Below, in pieces: positions 22,855 through 32,340 of a DNA stretch of 64,000 bases (positions within the stretch are counted from its first letter, which is position 1; each line of letters begins with the position of its first letter). Position numbers and translations under genes: made by a program. The DNA is from Gemmatimonadota bacterium (GTDB taxonomy: Bacteria; Gemmatimonadota; Gemmatimonadetes; Gemmatimonadales; GWC2-71-9), in contig JANYAG010000025.1 in the NCBI GenBank assembly GCA_025361465.1, forward strand, positions 1-64,000, in the 5' to 3' direction. The notes below the pieces were generated by a model. It searched no databases. It had not been told where the DNA came from and was given only the letters and a program-made list of their open reading frames with translations.

Positions 22855-25698
22855 ATGCCAGAACACGATCCACCACAACTCTTCCTCGTTGACGGATACG
22901 CCCTGATCTACCGGGCGTTCTTCGCGCTCATCGCCCGGCCCCTGCGCACTGCCAAGGGCGAAAACACCTCGGCGGCGTGGGGTGTGGCGAATTTTCTCCT
23001 TCGTCTCTGCGAGAAGTACCGCCCGGAATACCTGCTCTGGGTCAATGATGCCGGCGACTCCTTCCGCACCGAGACCTACGCCGAGTACAAGTCCACACGG
23101 GAAAAGCTCGACGCCGAACTGCAGGCGGATTTCGACACCGCGGTCGAGCGGGTGCGCTCGCTGCTCGCCGCCTTCCGGATTCCACTGGTCGAAGTCGATG
23201 GCTACGAGGCCGATGATGTCATCGGGACGCTGGCGGCCCGCGCGGCGAATCACGGACTGGAAGCGGTAATCGTCTCGGGCGACAAGGATTTCTATCAGCT
23301 CATCCGTCCCGGGATCACCCTGCTCAACCCCGGCCGCGGCGGGCCGGCGGGGGTCGACGAGGCGTGGGTGACGGAGGCGAACGCTTCCGACCGGCTGGGG
23401 GTCCCGCCATCCCAGGTCATCGACTACCTCGCCCTGGTCGGCGATTCGTCCGACAACGTGCCTGGCGTCAAGGGCATCGGCGAGAAGGGTGCCGTGCTCC
23501 TGTTGCAGGAGTTCGGTGGCCTCGAATCCATCCTGGCGCACGTTCCCGACATCAAGCAGAAGCGGGCCCGCGAGGCGTTGGAAGCCCAGGCCGACAAGGC
23601 ACGCCTCTCGAGACAACTGGTGACCATCAAGCTCGACGTGCCGGTCGAACTCGATCTCGCCGCCGCCGTAATGGAGCCCCCGGACCGTCAGGCCCTGGCC
23701 CGGCTCTGTGCGGAGCTCGAGTTCAACTCGCTGATGGCGAGGATCGACCGGCTCCCGGGTTTCGCGCCCGGCGAAGCCGCCCGCCCGACGGTCGATCCAG
23801 CAGCGCTACCCGGTCCACCACCACCGGCGATCCCCACGCTCGACGTGCTGGTGGTCGCCGATCCGTCGGAGCTTGCGGCCCTGGCCGCCCGGTTGCGACA
23901 GGCGCCACTGGTCGCGCTCGACACGGAGACCTCGTCACTCGAACCCCACGACGCCGACCTGATCGGTCTCTCGCTCGCAGCGAGCCCCAGCGAGGTCTGG
24001 TACCTGCCGTACGGGCACCGCACACCGATGCAGGGTCTCTTCCCAGAGGAGCATCACGAGCACGGCGTGGCGCCGAAGGTGAAGAACCTCCCGCCGATCA
24101 CCGACCCGCGCTGCGCGCCGATCGCCGATCTCCTTCGCGACGCCTCGGTGCCCAAGGCAGGGCACAACCTCAAGTACGACGTGCAGGTGCTCCGCCGCGC
24201 CGGCATCGAAGTGGCGGGCATCGCGTGCGACACGATGCTGTCGGCCTTTGTGCTCGACCCCTCGCGCCGCTCCTTCGGCATCGACGCGCTGGCGCTCGAA
24301 TTTCTCGGGACGTCGATGACCCAGTACTCCGACCTCACCGGCAAGGGGAAGCAGCAGATCCCCTTCGCCGAAGTGCTGGTGGAGAAGGCCGCGATGTACT
24401 GCGGCGCCGACAGCGCGACGGTCCTCGCCCTCAACGAGATCTTCTCGCCCGACGTTGACCACCACGCACTGCGCTCACTGCTCGAGCAGATCGAACTGCC
24501 GCTTCTTCCCGTCCTGGTCGACATGGAATGGGCCGGGATTGCCATCGACGGCGAGCAGTTCGCGAGACTCGGCCGCGAGCTCGGGCACGACCTCCAGGTG
24601 CTGGAACAGGACATCCAGCGCCTCGCGGGCGACAAGCCGCTCAACATCAACTCACCGAAGCAGCTCGCCCAGATCCTCTTCGTCGACCAGGGCCTTCCGG
24701 TCATCAAGAAGACCAAGACGGGGCCGTCGACCGATGCGGACGTCCTCGAACAGCTCGCCGACATGGGGCACGAATTGCCGCGCCGGATTCTCGGCTACCG
24801 CGAGCTGCAGAAGCTCAAGAGCACCTACGTCGACGTGCTGCCCATGAAGGTCAACCGCGAGACAGGGCGGATCCACACCTCGTTCAACCAGGTCGGCGCC
24901 CAGACCGGGCGACTTTCCTCCACCGACCCGAACCTCCAGAACATCCCGATCCGCTCGCCGCGCGGCGAGGCGATTCGGCGCGGCTTCATTCCCCGTCGTG
25001 GCTGGAAGTTCGTGGTCGCGGACTACTCCCAGATCGAACTGCGCCTCATGGCGCACCTCTCGGGAGACCCGGCGTTCAGTGAAGCGTTCCGGCGCGGCGA
25101 GGATATCCACCGGCAAACCGCGGCGATCATCTTCGGCGTGCCGCTGCCCGAGGTGACCAGCGAGATGCGCTCCCGGGCCAAGACCATCAATTTCGGCACC
25201 ATCTATGGACAGGGCCCGTTCGCGCTCTCGAAACAGCTCGGCATCTCGCAGGACGAGGCCAAGCGCTTCATCGCAGACTACTTCACCCGGTTTGCGGGGG
25301 TCCGCGCCTTCCTCGATGCCCAGGTCGCGATCGCGCGCGAGAAAGGGTACGTCGAAACCCTGTTCGGTCGGCGTCGCTATATCGCCGAGATCAACGACCG
25401 CAACTTCAACATCCGCTCGTTTGGTGAGCGCACGGCGCAGAACACCCCGCTGCAGGGATCGGCGGCCGACCTGATCAAGCTCGCGATGATCACGATCCAC
25501 CGCGCCCTTCCCGCGGCGGGACTGCAATCGCACCTGCTGCTGCAGGTGCACGACGAACTCGTCGTCGAGGCGCCCGAAGCGGAAGCCGCGGCAACGGCCG
25601 AACTGGTCAAGCAGCACATGGAAGGCGCGGCTGTATTGAATGTGCCGCTGGTGGTGACGGTGGGAATCGGCGACAACTGGAAGGATGCGAAGAGCTGA
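22855..25698 (+). CDS. polA: DNA polymerase I
   Basis: A 947-aa protein with all three parts. The 5' nuclease (residues 1-290) has DGYEADDVIGTLA and VSGDKDFYQL. The 3'-5' exonuclease has ALDTETSSLEP with D356 and E358, GHNLKYD and YCGADSA, so proofreading is probably active. The polymerase has motif A DYSQIELRLMAHLSGD at 723, motif B RSRAKTINFGTIYGQG and motif C VHDELVVEAP with D900 and E901. It fills gaps and removes RNA primers. The ATG at 22855 is chosen; a GTG at 22825 overlaps the lipoprotein gene. Confidence 0.97.
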   Translation: MPEHDPPQLFLVDGYALIYRAFFALIARPLRTAKGENTSAAWGVANFLLRLCEKYRPEYLLWVNDAGDSFRTETYAEYKSTREKLDAELQADFDTAVERVRSLLAAFRIPLVEVDGYEADDVIGTLAARAANHGLEAVIVSGDKDFYQLIRPGITLLNPGRGGPAGVDEAWVTEANASDRLGVPPSQVIDYLALVGDSSDNVPGVKGIGEKGAVLLLQEFGGLESILAHVPDIKQKRAREALEAQADKARLSRQLVTIKLDVPVELDLAAAVMEPPDRQALARLCAELEFNSLMARIDRLPGFAPGEAARPTVDPAALPGPPPPAIPTLDVLVVADPSELAALAARLRQAPLVALDTETSSLEPHDADLIGLSLAASPSEVWYLPYGHRTPMQGLFPEEHHEHGVAPKVKNLPPITDPRCAPIADLLRDASVPKAGHNLKYDVQVLRRAGIEVAGIACDTMLSAFVLDPSRRSFGIDALALEFLGTSMTQYSDLTGKGKQQIPFAEVLVEKAAMYCGADSATVLALNEIFSPDVDHHALRSLLEQIELPLLPVLVDMEWAGIAIDGEQFARLGRELGHDLQVLEQDIQRLAGDKPLNINSPKQLAQILFVDQGLPVIKKTKTGPSTDADVLEQLADMGHELPRRILGYRELQKLKSTYVDVLPMKVNRETGRIHTSFNQVGAQTGRLSSTDPNLQNIPIRSPRGEAIRRGFIPRRGWKFVVADYSQIELRLMAHLSGDPAFSEAFRRGEDIHRQTAAIIFGVPLPEVTSEMRSRAKTINFGTIYGQGPFALSKQLGISQDEAKRFIADYFTRFAGVRAFLDAQVAIAREKGYVETLFGRRRYIAEINDRNFNIRSFGERTAQNTPLQGSAADLIKLAMITIHRALPAAGLQSHLLLQVHDELVVEAPEAEAAATAELVKQHMEGAAVLNVPLVVTVGIGDNWKDAKS

Positions 25699-27987
25699 TT
25701 ATTCGACTCGCTCCTCGCTTCTCGCTGCTCCCTTCTCCATTCTCCCTTCCCTCACCCCCGGCCACCAGTTCCACTTGCCCGCGATCTGCATCAGGCTGGG
25801 GACCAGCACCATCCGGATCACCGTGGCGTCGAGCAGTACGGCGACCGCCAGCCCGAATCCCACGAACTGCATGATCAGGGTGCGCGCAAAGGCGAACATG
25901 CCGAACACTGCAATCATGATCAGCGCCGCGGAGGTGATCACGGACGCCGTGGCCGACAATCCTTCCCGCGTGGCGAGCGTGTTCTGGCCGGTGCGGTCAT
26001 AGGCCTCCTTGATCCGCGACAGCAGGAACACCTCGTAATCCATCGACAACCCGAACACCACCGCGAACACCACCACCGGCACGATCACGTAGATCGCCGA
26101 GGTCGGGCCGTCCAGACCGAAGAGAGCGCCGCCGATGCCGTGCTGGAACACCAGGACAATCAACCCGAACGTCGCGGCCACCGAGAGGGAGTTCATCACC
26201 ACGGCCTTGATCGGCACTAGCACCGACTTGAAGACCAGCGCGAGCATCAGGGCGGTCACCCCCAGGATCATTGCCACGAGCAGCGGGAATCGCGCCAGCA
26301 GCAACTCCTGGAAGTCATACGAGGTTGCCACGTAGCCACCGACCCGGACCGTCGCCCCGCGGAGCTGGCGAACGCTGCCGGAGCCGACGATCGTGCGGAT
26401 GTCGCGCACCACCTTCATCGCGGTCGTCAGCGAGGTGGTGTCCGCGAGGATCACGTCGATCAGCGTGGTGCGGCCATCGCGCGCGAGATAGGCATCGAGG
26501 AAGTCGGGGTACTTGATCCGCACCGAGTCGGGTTCGCTGTAGAGCAGCGAGTACTCGAGGATCCCTGTACCCGGTGTCAGGTCAACCAGCGACTTGACGT
26601 CGCCGACACGCGGATCGGCCCGGAGAGTGTCGGAGAGATGCTTGAGCGCGCGGAGCCCGATGGCGCTGGTGGCCTCGACGCCCTCGGGAAACTCGATCAC
26701 CAGGCGGACCGGCATGATGTAGCCAGACACTCCCATCCGCTCGAGCGTTGCCACCCCTGCCCCGGCCTCGGTTTCCGTTGGCCACCAGTTGCGGCTCGGC
26801 AGTCCGATGTGCAGGAAGAACACCGGCACCGTCAGGACACCGATCGTGGCGCTGGCGATGCCAAGGGCGCGGTACGGATGACGTGAAAGGGTCCGGGCCC
26901 ACTTCTCCCAGATCTTCGGCCGGTGATACCACGCCAGCCGTTGCGCCAGCCAGCGCGGCCGATCGATGGAGCGGCCGAGCAGCGAGAGGAGGGCCGGCAG
27001 CAATGTGGTCGACAGCAGAACCGCGACCGCGACCACGGCGAGTCCTGCCAGTCCCACACTGCGCGTCTCGGAGAGCGGCGTGAAGACGAGGGCGGCAAAT
27101 CCCACCACCACCGTCATGCCAGAGGTCATCACCGCCTGCCCCGCCGTCGCGAACGTCCGCACCGCGGCTTCGGATGGGCGCAGTCCCTGGCTGAGTTCCT
27201 CGCGGAAGCGGGTCACCACCAGGAGGGAGTAATCGATGCCAACGCCCAGGCCGATCATCGACACGATGTTCAGGGAGAAGACCGACATCGAGGTGTAGAG
27301 TGCCATGACGCCCACCAGCGCCAGGGCGATCGTGATCGCCATGACGCCCACCACGATCGGGAGCAACGCCGCCACCAGCGCTCCGAAGGCGAGCACCAGC
27401 ACGACGAGGGTGATCGGGACCAGCTTTCGCTCGTTGCGGTGGGCATCCTCCGCGCTCACCCCGCGGATGTCGAGGTCCAACGGTGCCCGACCGGTCACCA
27501 GCACACTGTAGGCTTCCCGGTCAGGGAAACGGCGCAGGACCCCGGCAAAAGCCTGCCGCATCGGGACCACCACGGTCCCGACGGAGTCGTGCTGCACATT
27601 CAGTGCGACAAGGAAGAAGGTGGTGCGGCCGTCGCGCGCGAGGAAGGTAGAATCATGGGTGCTGCGATACGACACGACACTTCGGACCCAGGGCTTGGCT
27701 TTCGCGACCGCGATCAGGGAATCGAGCAGTTTGCCCGGAACCCCCTCGGTCACCCGTTCGGGCGCCTGCAACGTGACGGCAAAGAACTCCGAGACCGGTC
27801 CCTGGAATCGGTTCGTCAGCAGCGAGTCTGCGAGGCGGGCCTCGGTCATCACGTCGGCGGCACCGCGTATCTCAAGCCGTCCGACCGTCTTCTCGGCATA
27901 ACTTGCCGCAAAGAGGCCGATCACGGCCCATGCCGCGATGATGACCCATCGCCATCGGACGAGTGTCCGCCCCAGGGAATCCAGCAC
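25699..27987 (-). CDS. MMPL/RND-type exporter
   Basis: A 762-aa inner-membrane protein with two repeats of one helix, a periplasmic loop and five helices. The signatures are GLGVGIDYSLLVVTRFREEL in the first half and FGLSMDYEVFLLSRIKEAYD in the second. MMPL proteins export lipids or other hydrophobic compounds using the proton gradient. The GTG at 27987 (VLDSLGRTLVRWRW) is the start. The last 17 residues (EGRMEKGAARSEERVE region) are encoded by a 7-bp tandem array, so the original C-terminus has probably been extended. It is convergent with polA, with no gap between the stops. Confidence 0.85.
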   Translation of the reverse strand: MLDSLGRTLVRWRWVIIAAWAVIGLFAASYAEKTVGRLEIRGAADVMTEARLADSLLTNRFQGPVSEFFAVTLQAPERVTEGVPGKLLDSLIAVAKAKPWVRSVVSYRSTHDSTFLARDGRTTFFLVALNVQHDSVGTVVVPMRQAFAGVLRRFPDREAYSVLVTGRAPLDLDIRGVSAEDAHRNERKLVPITLVVLVLAFGALVAALLPIVVGVMAITIALALVGVMALYTSMSVFSLNIVSMIGLGVGIDYSLLVVTRFREELSQGLRPSEAAVRTFATAGQAVMTSGMTVVVGFAALVFTPLSETRSVGLAGLAVVAVAVLLSTTLLPALLSLLGRSIDRPRWLAQRLAWYHRPKIWEKWARTLSRHPYRALGIASATIGVLTVPVFFLHIGLPSRNWWPTETEAGAGVATLERMGVSGYIMPVRLVIEFPEGVEATSAIGLRALKHLSDTLRADPRVGDVKSLVDLTPGTGILEYSLLYSEPDSVRIKYPDFLDAYLARDGRTTLIDVILADTTSLTTAMKVVRDIRTIVGSGSVRQLRGATVRVGGYVATSYDFQELLLARFPLLVAMILGVTALMLALVFKSVLVPIKAVVMNSLSVAATFGLIVLVFQHGIGGALFGLDGPTSAIYVIVPVVVFAVVFGLSMDYEVFLLSRIKEAYDRTGQNTLATREGLSATASVITSAALIMIAVFGMFAFARTLIMQFVGFGLAVAVLLDATVIRMVLVPSLMQIAGKWNWWPGVREGRMEKGAARSEERVE
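25705..25753. repeat. Heptamer tandem array 1 (CTCGC type)
   Basis: Seven degenerate 7-base units in register: GACTCGC, TCCTCGC, TTCTCGC, TGCTCCC, TTCTCCA, TTCTCCC, TTCCCTC. It lies between the convergent stops of polA and the MMPL gene and forms the 3' end of the latter. Confidence 0.7.
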
Positions 27988-28067
27988 GGCACAATGGTAG
28001 GGAGCGACCCCCTCGGGCGCTAGCGCAGGGCCACAGTTCCTGCCATGTTGGACCGATAGTGGAACAC

Positions 28068-28877
28068 ATGCACAGCCGCCTGCTCTTCCTCCTCGTCGCA
28101 TTCCTGGCGACCATCATCGCACTCGACGCCGTCCGCCGGCACCAGGGTGCGCTGGCGCCTCGGCCAGCCCCGACCGTCTTCGACTCCAAGACTGCCTCTC
28201 CTGCCCCTCCCCCAACACTCGAAACCAGACTGGGACCCTCACCCGCGATCAATCAGGTGACGGCGGGCACCCCGACACTGGACCTGATGGCACGCCTGGC
28301 CGTTCGCCGGCGGCTCGAACGCGAGGGCGCCCTGGTGTACCTCGATTCCCTGTTTGCCAAGACGGATTCGGTCGTCGTGCGCTGGCCCGATCCGGGCGAT
28401 TCCCCGCTCACGATTGCCTTTGTCCCGGACACGACCATCCCGGGCTGGAGCGACGCGGTGTTCGATGATCTCCGCGCCGGGATCGCGGCCTGGGGCGGCA
28501 ACAGCGCTGGCCTGCGTTTCCGCGAGGTGGCCGCCTCGGATTCGGCGGACATCAAGGTCCGCTGGACCCTGGCGTTCCCCGACAGTACCCGGCTGGGCCT
28601 GACCGTGCTCAACTGGAGCCCAGACGGCACGGTGCATGGTGCCGACATCACCCTGGCGTATCTGGAAGGCGGCGCGAAACGAGTCCCGCTCTCCGTCTCG
28701 GATCGGCGCAGGGTGGCTGCCCATGAGCTGGGACACGCCATCGGTCTGCCGCACTCGGCCGAACGAGACGATCTCATGTTCCCCAACGCGACCACGTCAG
28801 CGCCCTCTCGACGCGACCAGGCAACCCTGCAGCTCCTCTACGCTGTTCCCCCGGGATCGATTCGGGTGTCCCAATAA
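28068..28877 (+). CDS. Matrixin-like (M10 type) secreted metalloprotease
   Basis: A 269-aa protein with an N-terminal signal or anchor segment (LLFLLVAFLATIIALDAV) and a Pro/Ala-rich linker, then a peptidase domain from about residue 110. The zinc site is HELGHAIGLPH, the metzincin HExxHxxGxxH. The Met-turn is DDLMFPN. It would cleave proteins at the cell surface. The ATG at 28068 is 80 bases from the divergent MMPL start. Confidence 0.83.
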   Translation: MHSRLLFLLVAFLATIIALDAVRRHQGALAPRPAPTVFDSKTASPAPPPTLETRLGPSPAINQVTAGTPTLDLMARLAVRRRLEREGALVYLDSLFAKTDSVVVRWPDPGDSPLTIAFVPDTTIPGWSDAVFDDLRAGIAAWGGNSAGLRFREVAASDSADIKVRWTLAFPDSTRLGLTVLNWSPDGTVHGADITLAYLEGGAKRVPLSVSDRRRVAAHELGHAIGLPHSAERDDLMFPNATTSAPSRRDQATLQLLYAVPPGSIRVSQ

Positions 28878-28934
28878 GACGCGCCGCTCGCCCGCTTCAG
28901 GTTGTGGACTTGAACTTGCGACCGTGTTGGTAGC

Positions 28935-30077
28935 ATGACGCCCCGCCCTGTCATCCTGGCACTCACCGCCGCGTTCCTTTCACAGTGCCTCCCCGCGCAG
29001 TCCTTCGCAGCCATCGATGCGGCGGTGCAGCAAGGGATCGCCAGTGGGATCTTTCCGGGCGCGGTGGTGGTCGTCGGGCGCGCCGACACGATTCTCTACG
29101 CCAGGGGATACGGCCGCTTCACCTGGAATCGCCGCTCGAATGTCCCAGACCCGATGACATCCCTGTGGGATCTTGCGTCGATCACCAAGGTGGTCGGTAC
29201 CACGACGTCCGCCGCGGTCCTGGTCGACGAAGGGCGACTCGACCTTGACGCCCTGGTCTCGTCGTACGTCCCCGAGTTCAATGGGGCCGGCAAGGATCAT
29301 GTGACGGTGCGGATGTTGTTCGACCACACCAGCGGGCTACCGCCGTATGCCCCGCTCTGGCGTGAGGCGTCCAGTGCGCCCGAAGCCTTGCGCCGACTCT
29401 TCTCCGTCCCGCTGGAGCGGCCACCCGGGCTGAGTCCGCATTACAGCGACCTGAACGCGATGCTCGCCGGCCTCGTGGTCGAAAAGGCCGCCGGGGAACG
29501 CCTCGACGCGTTCGCGGATTCCGCCGTGTTCAGGCCGCTTGGCATGCGCGCGACTACCTATCAACCGTCAGCCCGTGATCGGACCCGTGTGGTGCCGACC
29601 TCGACCTTCCGGGGCCAGCCGGTCGCAGGCGTCGTCAATGACCAGAATGCTCGCGTACTTGGTGGTGTCGCCGGCCACGCCGGGCTCTTCTCCACCGGCA
29701 TCGACTTGGCACGCTTTGCTCAAGGATGGTTGCGCGACTCCACGAGCGCTTCCGCGCCCTGGCTTGCCCCCGCGACATTGTCGCGCTTCTTCGAGCGCAC
29801 CGCCACGAGCGGATCTCGCGCCCTGGGGTGGGATACTCCAGAGAATACGGACACGAGCATCTCGATGTTCGGTCGCTGCGCGACGGCCACCACCATCGGG
29901 CACACCGGATGGACTGGCACGGCACTCTGGCTCGACCGGTCGCAAGACCTGTTCGTGGTGTTTCTCACCAATCGCAGCTACGCGCCGCGGAAGCCGAAGC
30001 TGTCATTCGCACAATTGAAGTTGGTGCGCGCCAAGGTCTCCGATGCGGCGCGGTCGGCGGTGGGTACCTGTCAGTGA
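28935..30077 (+). CDS. Secreted serine hydrolase, beta-lactamase/DD-peptidase family
   Basis: A 380-aa protein with a signal peptide ending CLPAQS. Class C beta-lactamase-like motifs are SITK (nucleophile Ser near residue 83), YSDLN (the YxN motif) and HTG in GHTGWTGT. The EstB/PBP4*/AmpH group shows the same pattern and includes esterases and peptidoglycan DD-peptidases. The substrate cannot be told from sequence. The ATG at 28935 gives the signal peptide. It ends next to the convergent DUF59 gene. Confidence 0.87.
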   Translation: MTPRPVILALTAAFLSQCLPAQSFAAIDAAVQQGIASGIFPGAVVVVGRADTILYARGYGRFTWNRRSNVPDPMTSLWDLASITKVVGTTTSAAVLVDEGRLDLDALVSSYVPEFNGAGKDHVTVRMLFDHTSGLPPYAPLWREASSAPEALRRLFSVPLERPPGLSPHYSDLNAMLAGLVVEKAAGERLDAFADSAVFRPLGMRATTYQPSARDRTRVVPTSTFRGQPVAGVVNDQNARVLGGVAGHAGLFSTGIDLARFAQGWLRDSTSASAPWLAPATLSRFFERTATSGSRALGWDTPENTDTSISMFGRCATATTIGHTGWTGTALWLDRSQDLFVVFLTNRSYAPRKPKLSFAQLKLVRAKVSDAARSAVGTCQ

Positions 30078-30078
30078 A

Positions 30079-30378
30079 TTAGTGTCCGAGGAAGGCCCGT
30101 ACTCGCGGATCCATCTTGTCCGGGGTCCAGTAGGGTTCCCATACCAGCTCGAGATCGACCGAAGTCACCCCCTCCAAGTCGGCAAGGGTCTGGCGGACGT
30201 CTGCCATGATCTCTCCACCGACGGGACATCCCGGCGACGTCAGCGTCATGGTGACATGCACGACGCCTGCCTCATCGATCGCGAGGTCGTAGATCAACCC
30301 GATATCGATGATGTTCAACCCCAACTCGGGGTCCTTCACTGCCCTGAGCGCCTTGCGCGCCAGTTCTGCAGAAATCAC
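30079..30378 (-). CDS. MIP18/DUF59 family Fe-S assembly-type protein
   Basis: A 99-aa protein of the PaaD/SufT/MIP18 fold. It has the KDPELGLNIIDIGLIYDL motif and the conserved Cys in TSPGCPVGG. Relatives help assemble or transfer iron-sulfur clusters, and SufT is one. It ends with WEPYWTPDKMDPRVRA, as DUF59 proteins do. The GTG at 30378 is chosen because the GGGAGG ribosome-binding site is 6 bases upstream; the GTG at 30384 abuts that site. It is separate from the suf operon at 35050, but their roles may be linked. Confidence 0.87.
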   Translation of the reverse strand: MISAELARKALRAVKDPELGLNIIDIGLIYDLAIDEAGVVHVTMTLTSPGCPVGGEIMADVRQTLADLEGVTSVDLELVWEPYWTPDKMDPRVRAFLGH

Positions 30379-30459
30379 AACCACCCTCCCCCGCGTGCCC
30401 AGCCTGAAGGGAATGATAGAGAGTTTGTCCCCATTCCGTGAACCTCGGCCTGGTACCGA

Positions 30460-31605
30460 TCACGCAGGGGTCACCAGGTCGCCGAGCGCCGCCAGCACCT
30501 CAGTGCCAATGGCACCAACCTGCCATCGACGAACCCCCGGTACCCGGGCAAGTTCTTCAGGGGAACGCGGTCCTGCCTTGGCGACGGCCTCCAGGGTGCC
30601 ATTGGGGCAGAGCACTCCTGGGGCGAGTTTGAGTCTGGCGGCGGCGGCGTTCCGTGCGGCCTTGAGGCGTTCCACCCGAGCCATCAGCTCGAGGTCGATG
30701 GAGCGGCGGGGAGCGCGTTCGATCCTGGGGAGCTCGGCCTCTGGGATCACCAGGCCCCGGGCGATAGCCGCGAGGATCTCCCTGCCCCACCGGGATACCG
30801 CCTCACGCCCGACCCCTCGCACTTTGGCGAGCTCAGCCTCAACGGTCACCGGCCTGGCGGCGAGGAGGAGGAGCGTTTCGTTGCCCATCACACGGAAGGA
30901 AGCCCGGTCCAGTAGCCCGGCCGTGGTTTCGCGCCAGAAGTAGATCTCCCGTAACACCGCGAGCGCCCGACGCTCAAGCGCCTTGGCACCCTTGAGCGCA
31001 AGGAAACTGGTCTGCTCGTCGAGCGCGCCGGCAGTCCACCGCGTGTTCTCCAGCAACTCAAACTCCTCAGCAACCCAGCTATCTCTTCCAATGGCAATGA
31101 GTTGATTAAGTAGTATGGTGCGCAACTCACAAAGATATCTGGTGTCGTCTGAGGCATATTTGAGCATGTCGGCCGAAAGGGGTCGCGCCGACCAGTCCGC
31201 CCGCTGGAAGCGCTTATCGGCCGTGACCCCGAAGTACTTCTCGAGCAAGGCGCCCAGGCCGATACCGGGCTCATCGAGGAACTGGGCTGCGATCCGGGTG
31301 TCGAACAAGTGCTTCGCCCGGAAGCCGTGCTGTTTGTCCAGCAGGCGGAGATCGTAGTCGGCATCGTGGAAGATCTTCTCGACCTTCGGGTCAGCCAGCA
31401 CCAGCCCGAGGGCCCTGAGGTCACCGACCGCCAAGGGGTCAATCACCGCCGTGACGGTGGCTGAGCTCAACTGAACCAGGTAGACTCGGTCGTGATAGCG
31501 ATGAAACGACGCCGCTTCGGTGTCGAGCGCGAGGATCGCGTCATTGGCAACGCGTGCCAGCAGGTTGCGGAAGCTCTCGGGTTCGTCAATGAGAAGAACT
31601 TCCAC
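30460..31605 (-). CDS. rnd: Ribonuclease D
   Basis: A 381-aa protein. The N-terminal DEDD 3'-5' exonuclease has AILALDTEAASFHRYHDRV, IFHDADYDLRLL, and the YASDDTRYL motif. Two HRDC-like domains follow at about residues 205-285 and 300-375. It trims the 3' ends of tRNA and other small RNAs. The GTG start at 31605 directly abuts the stop of the preceding small gene, so they are cotranscribed. Confidence 0.9.
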   Translation of the reverse strand: MEVLLIDEPESFRNLLARVANDAILALDTEAASFHRYHDRVYLVQLSSATVTAVIDPLAVGDLRALGLVLADPKVEKIFHDADYDLRLLDKQHGFRAKHLFDTRIAAQFLDEPGIGLGALLEKYFGVTADKRFQRADWSARPLSADMLKYASDDTRYLCELRTILLNQLIAIGRDSWVAEEFELLENTRWTAGALDEQTSFLALKGAKALERRALAVLREIYFWRETTAGLLDRASFRVMGNETLLLLAARPVTVEAELAKVRGVGREAVSRWGREILAAIARGLVIPEAELPRIERAPRRSIDLELMARVERLKAARNAAAARLKLAPGVLCPNGTLEAVAKAGPRSPEELARVPGVRRWQVGAIGTEVLAALGDLVTPA

Positions 31606-31779
31606 CTAGTCGCGCCGCTTGCTGGCTTGATCGAGTCCGTCGGCGATGTCCTCGAGCGCTTTGGCGAGGGTCTTGTAGAACTCGGGGTCCGGCGCAGCCG
31701 GTGTGCCCATCGAGGCGTCAAGGTAGAGCTTTCGGGACAACTTGGCGGCGTAGCGGATATAGTCGGTCGAGGTGCCCAT
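31606..31779 (-). CDS. Small conserved-looking protein of unknown function
   Basis: A 57-aa acidic, probably helical protein with the segments DYIRYAAKLSRKLYLDAS and EFYKTLAKALEDIADGLDQ. The ATG at 31779 is preceded by GGAG at good spacing; an upstream GTG at 31794 is less likely. It is sandwiched between ferredoxin and RNase D genes on the same strand and abuts the latter. I do not recognise a family. Confidence 0.55.
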   Translation of the reverse strand: MGTSTDYIRYAAKLSRKLYLDASMGTPAAPDPEFYKTLAKALEDIADGLDQASKRRD

Positions 31780-31830
31780 CGTTGCTCCGGTCACTGGGGT
31801 CGAGCACGTAGCCGGCGCGTTTCGCGCCGG

Positions 31831-32094
31831 TCACTTCTTCGGACGACCCGGCGGTGTGTCGGAGTCGAAGATTTCCCGGTTGATGGCGATGAAGGAACGC
31901 ATGCCTTCCGGGACGTCTTCCTCGGGGAAGATCGCATTCACCGGGCATTCCGGCTCGCACGCGCCGCAATCGATGCACTCATCGGGGTGGATGTACAGCT
32001 GCGTTTCCCCCTCGTAGATGCAATCGACGGGACACACATCGACGCAGCCGCGGTCCTTCGTGCCAATACACGCCTCGGTGATCACGTACGGCAT
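31831..32094 (-). CDS. Ferredoxin with two clusters (FdxA type)
   Basis: An 87-aa protein starting MPYVITEACIGTKDRGC. The first cluster motif C-x7-C-x3-CP (CIGTKDRGCVDVCP) is typical of 3Fe-4S/4Fe-4S seven-iron ferredoxins. The second, CIDCGACEPECPV, holds a 4Fe-4S cluster. It carries electrons in the cytoplasm. The ATG at 32094 has AAGGAG upstream. The partner is not evident from neighbours. Confidence 0.92.
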   Translation of the reverse strand: MPYVITEACIGTKDRGCVDVCPVDCIYEGETQLYIHPDECIDCGACEPECPVNAIFPEEDVPEGMRSFIAINREIFDSDTPPGRPKK

Positions 32095-32340
32095 CTGATA
32101 CTCCTTGCGGTGAAGTCGTCGCGAGGCCCGGAGGGACAACACGATTCAATCGAGCAGCATGGAGCCGGGCGGGGGCACCTGGCAAGGGGAGAGAGTAGGA
32201 ACCTTCCCCCGGTGTGCGCAAGCCCCGCCCTGGCGCTCGACCGGTGTGACCGTCCGGAGCAGGGCAGGGGTACGCCGATCAGCTGCGCACGTGATCCGCT
32301 GACCGCCGGACCAGACCACGAGGTCGTTACGTTAGACACC

